Below are positions 62,865-64,000 of a stretch of DNA of 64,000 nt, one piece after another (within the stretch, counting starts at the first letter, position 1; each line of letters begins with the position of its first letter). Below the pieces are notes generated by a model. The model made no database searches. It had not been told where the DNA came from and was given only the letters and a program-made list of their open reading frames with translations. The translations under genes and the position numbers were made by a program. The DNA comes from Brachybacterium sp. P6-10-X1 (GTDB lineage: Bacteria > Actinomycetota > Actinomycetes > Actinomycetales > Dermabacteraceae): the NCBI RefSeq assembly GCF_001969445.1, contig NZ_CP017297.1, positions 1,364,001-1,428,000 on the forward strand, given 5' to 3'.

Positions 62865-64000
62865 TCAGTAGAACCAGGGGTCGTGGGCGTCGAGGTCCAC
62901 GGTGGTCCATCCGCCGCTGTCGCTGCGCAGCAGCGTTCCGTCGGAGGTCCCGGCCCAGATCGACTCCCCGACGACGGTCCCGGCGAGGCGGTCGGCGTCC
63001 TCCCGCAGGGCGGGCAGCGGCTCGCGGCCGGTGGCGAAGTCGACCACCTGGGCCCGCAGCTCGTCGGTGCCGGGATCCGAGCCCAGCACGATGACGGCGA
63101 CCTCGTCGTACCAGCTGGCCTGGATGACGTCGGTGAGGAAGGTGCGCACCTGCACCGGCTCGGTCAGGGACAGCGGCACCCCGTCCTCGTCGCGCACGAC
63201 CGCGCACAGATCCAGCCGGGAACCGGCGGCGTCCGCGGAGAGCACCACCATCCGGGTGGCGTCGGCCGCCAGGTCCAGGGTGAGCACGTCCCGGCCCTTC
63301 AGCCAGGCTGCCTCGACCTGCGCGTCGTCCTGCGGTCCGCTGCCGGCCAGGGCCATCAGCACGCCGGGGCTGCGCCGCGTGGAGGTCCATACATAGCCCG
63401 CGTCATCGATCCGCGGCGGGACGAACACACCGCCGGTCGCCACCTCGCGCCGCGGCACCGAGTCGTCGGTCGATGCCACCAGCACGATCGAGGCGCCGTC
63501 GGCGAGCGCTGCGGCCAGGACGCCGTCCTGGGCGATCACCGGAGAGGTCAGCTCCCGCTCCGCGAGCGCGGGCACCAGCTGGTTCGCGGGTTCGTCGGTG
63601 CTGGGATCCGCCAGGGAGATGATGCCGGTGGGGCCGGCGGCGATCGGACGGTGCCCGGGCAGCGCCCGGTCGACCCCGGACTCCGCCGTCGAGGAGTACT
63701 CCTCGCCGTCGCGCACCAGGCGGACCCCCGACAGAGTGCGCACCGAGCGCAGCGAGAACTCGAGCTGGGCGAGGGCCGCGGCACGGGCGGGCGCGGGCAG
63801 AGCGACGACCGCGGTGGGCACGGTGATCTCCGGGGTGCCGTCGGCCCCGGTGGCGACCTCGACGTCGGTGACCCCCGAGGTGTCCGGCACCTCGCTGTGC
63901 ACGGCACCCTGGAGGAACGCGGCGGGGCCGGCCGTCAGGGCCTCGAGCACCACCGAGGCGCCGCGCTGCAGGGAGAACCAGCGGTGGTCGGGCACCAGGT
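62865..64000 (-). CDS. lpqB: Lipoprotein LpqB, C-terminal part (N-terminus outside window)
   Basis: At least 376 residues of LpqB are visible. The visible start (PDHRWFSLQRGASVVLEALT) is the GerMN domain end, and the rest is the beta-propeller-like domain with repeated ISLADPSTDEP, VAAALADGASIVLVAST and VIVLGSDPGTDELRAQVV strands. LpqB is a surface lipoprotein that modulates the MtrB sensor kinase. mtrB and mtrA are therefore expected just beyond position 64000. The lipobox is not visible. Confidence 0.9.
   Translation of the reverse strand, partial: LVPDHRWFSLQRGASVVLEALTAGPAAFLQGAVHSEVPDTSGVTDVEVATGADGTPEITVPTAVVALPAPARAAALAQLEFSLRSVRTLSGVRLVRDGEEYSSTAESGVDRALPGHRPIAAGPTGIISLADPSTDEPANQLVPALAERELTSPVIAQDGVLAAALADGASIVLVASTDDSVPRREVATGGVFVPPRIDDAGYVWTSTRRSPGVLMALAGSGPQDDAQVEAAWLKGRDVLTLDLAADATRMVVLSADAAGSRLDLCAVVRDEDGVPLSLTEPVQVRTFLTDVIQASWYDEVAVIVLGSDPGTDELRAQVVDFATGREPLPALREDADRLAGTVVGESIWAGTSDGTLLRSDSGGWTTVDLDAHDPWFY

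Overview
The window is about 70% GC and codes almost wall to wall. It carries WhiB regulators, a PdtaS kinase, LpqB, an Rv3235-like accessory protein next to secA, DUF2505, and a tmRNA tag ending in ALAA. This points to a high-GC Gram-positive actinomycete. The gene order lpqB-comF-hpf-secA and ssrA-smpB-M23-ftsX-ftsE-prfB suggests Micrococcales. Brachybacterium or a relative (Dermabacteraceae) is my best guess from memory of protein flavour, not a computed assignment.

Layout. 1-16.7 kb: metabolism. This holds a malic enzyme (cut by the window edge), a Tat-secreted lysozyme-like protein, the HrpA helicase, the threonine-degradation pair tdh-kbl, two APH-fold kinases, a sugar isomerase next to a GH3 glycosidase, and a gamma-glutamylcyclotransferase-like gene destroyed by an ISL3-family insertion sequence, followed by an acyltransferase. 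17.2-23.7 kb: ribosome rescue and division (tmRNA, smpB, M23 peptidase, ftsX, ftsE, prfB). 23.9-40.0 kb: a leftward Tad pilus operon (tadA, tadB, tadC, pilin-like protein, three TadE/TadG-like pseudopilins) ending in a glycerate kinase. The operon is cut inside tadC by a 10-kb integrated element. 40.2-52 kb: YihY membrane protein, SRAP-domain protein, a two-component system, a MacB-like ABC exporter, WhiB1-like regulator, PdtaS and small DUF proteins. 52-54 kb: distant Tad partners (TadZ/CpaE, CpaB/SAF). 54-64 kb: HTH protein, LysM protein, Rv3235-like protein, secA, YcaQ-type protein, hpf, comF and lpqB (cut by the window edge).

The most interesting region is 27,086-37,078. A large serine recombinase sits 38 bp from the left junction. 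The two halves of tadC rejoin in frame across a 2-bp AC core. The rejoined phage ends form a site flanked by a perfect 10-bp inverted repeat. Inside are a small ORF, a primase-polymerase/AAA replication protein, a WhiB-like protein, a scaffold-like protein, an HK97-type major capsid protein, a second primase-like protein, and a lower-GC ATPase that appears fused to a PD-(D/E)XK nuclease. No terminase, portal, tail or lysis gene is visible. I read it as a capsid-carrying, terminase-less phage satellite with a likely anti-phage cargo gene. Three of its genes seem to have leaderless promoters.

A second theme is short tandem duplication. At five genes (hrpA, glycerate kinase, the LuxR response regulator, a membrane protein at 48.2 kb, tadZ) the repeated unit includes the gene's own stop codon.
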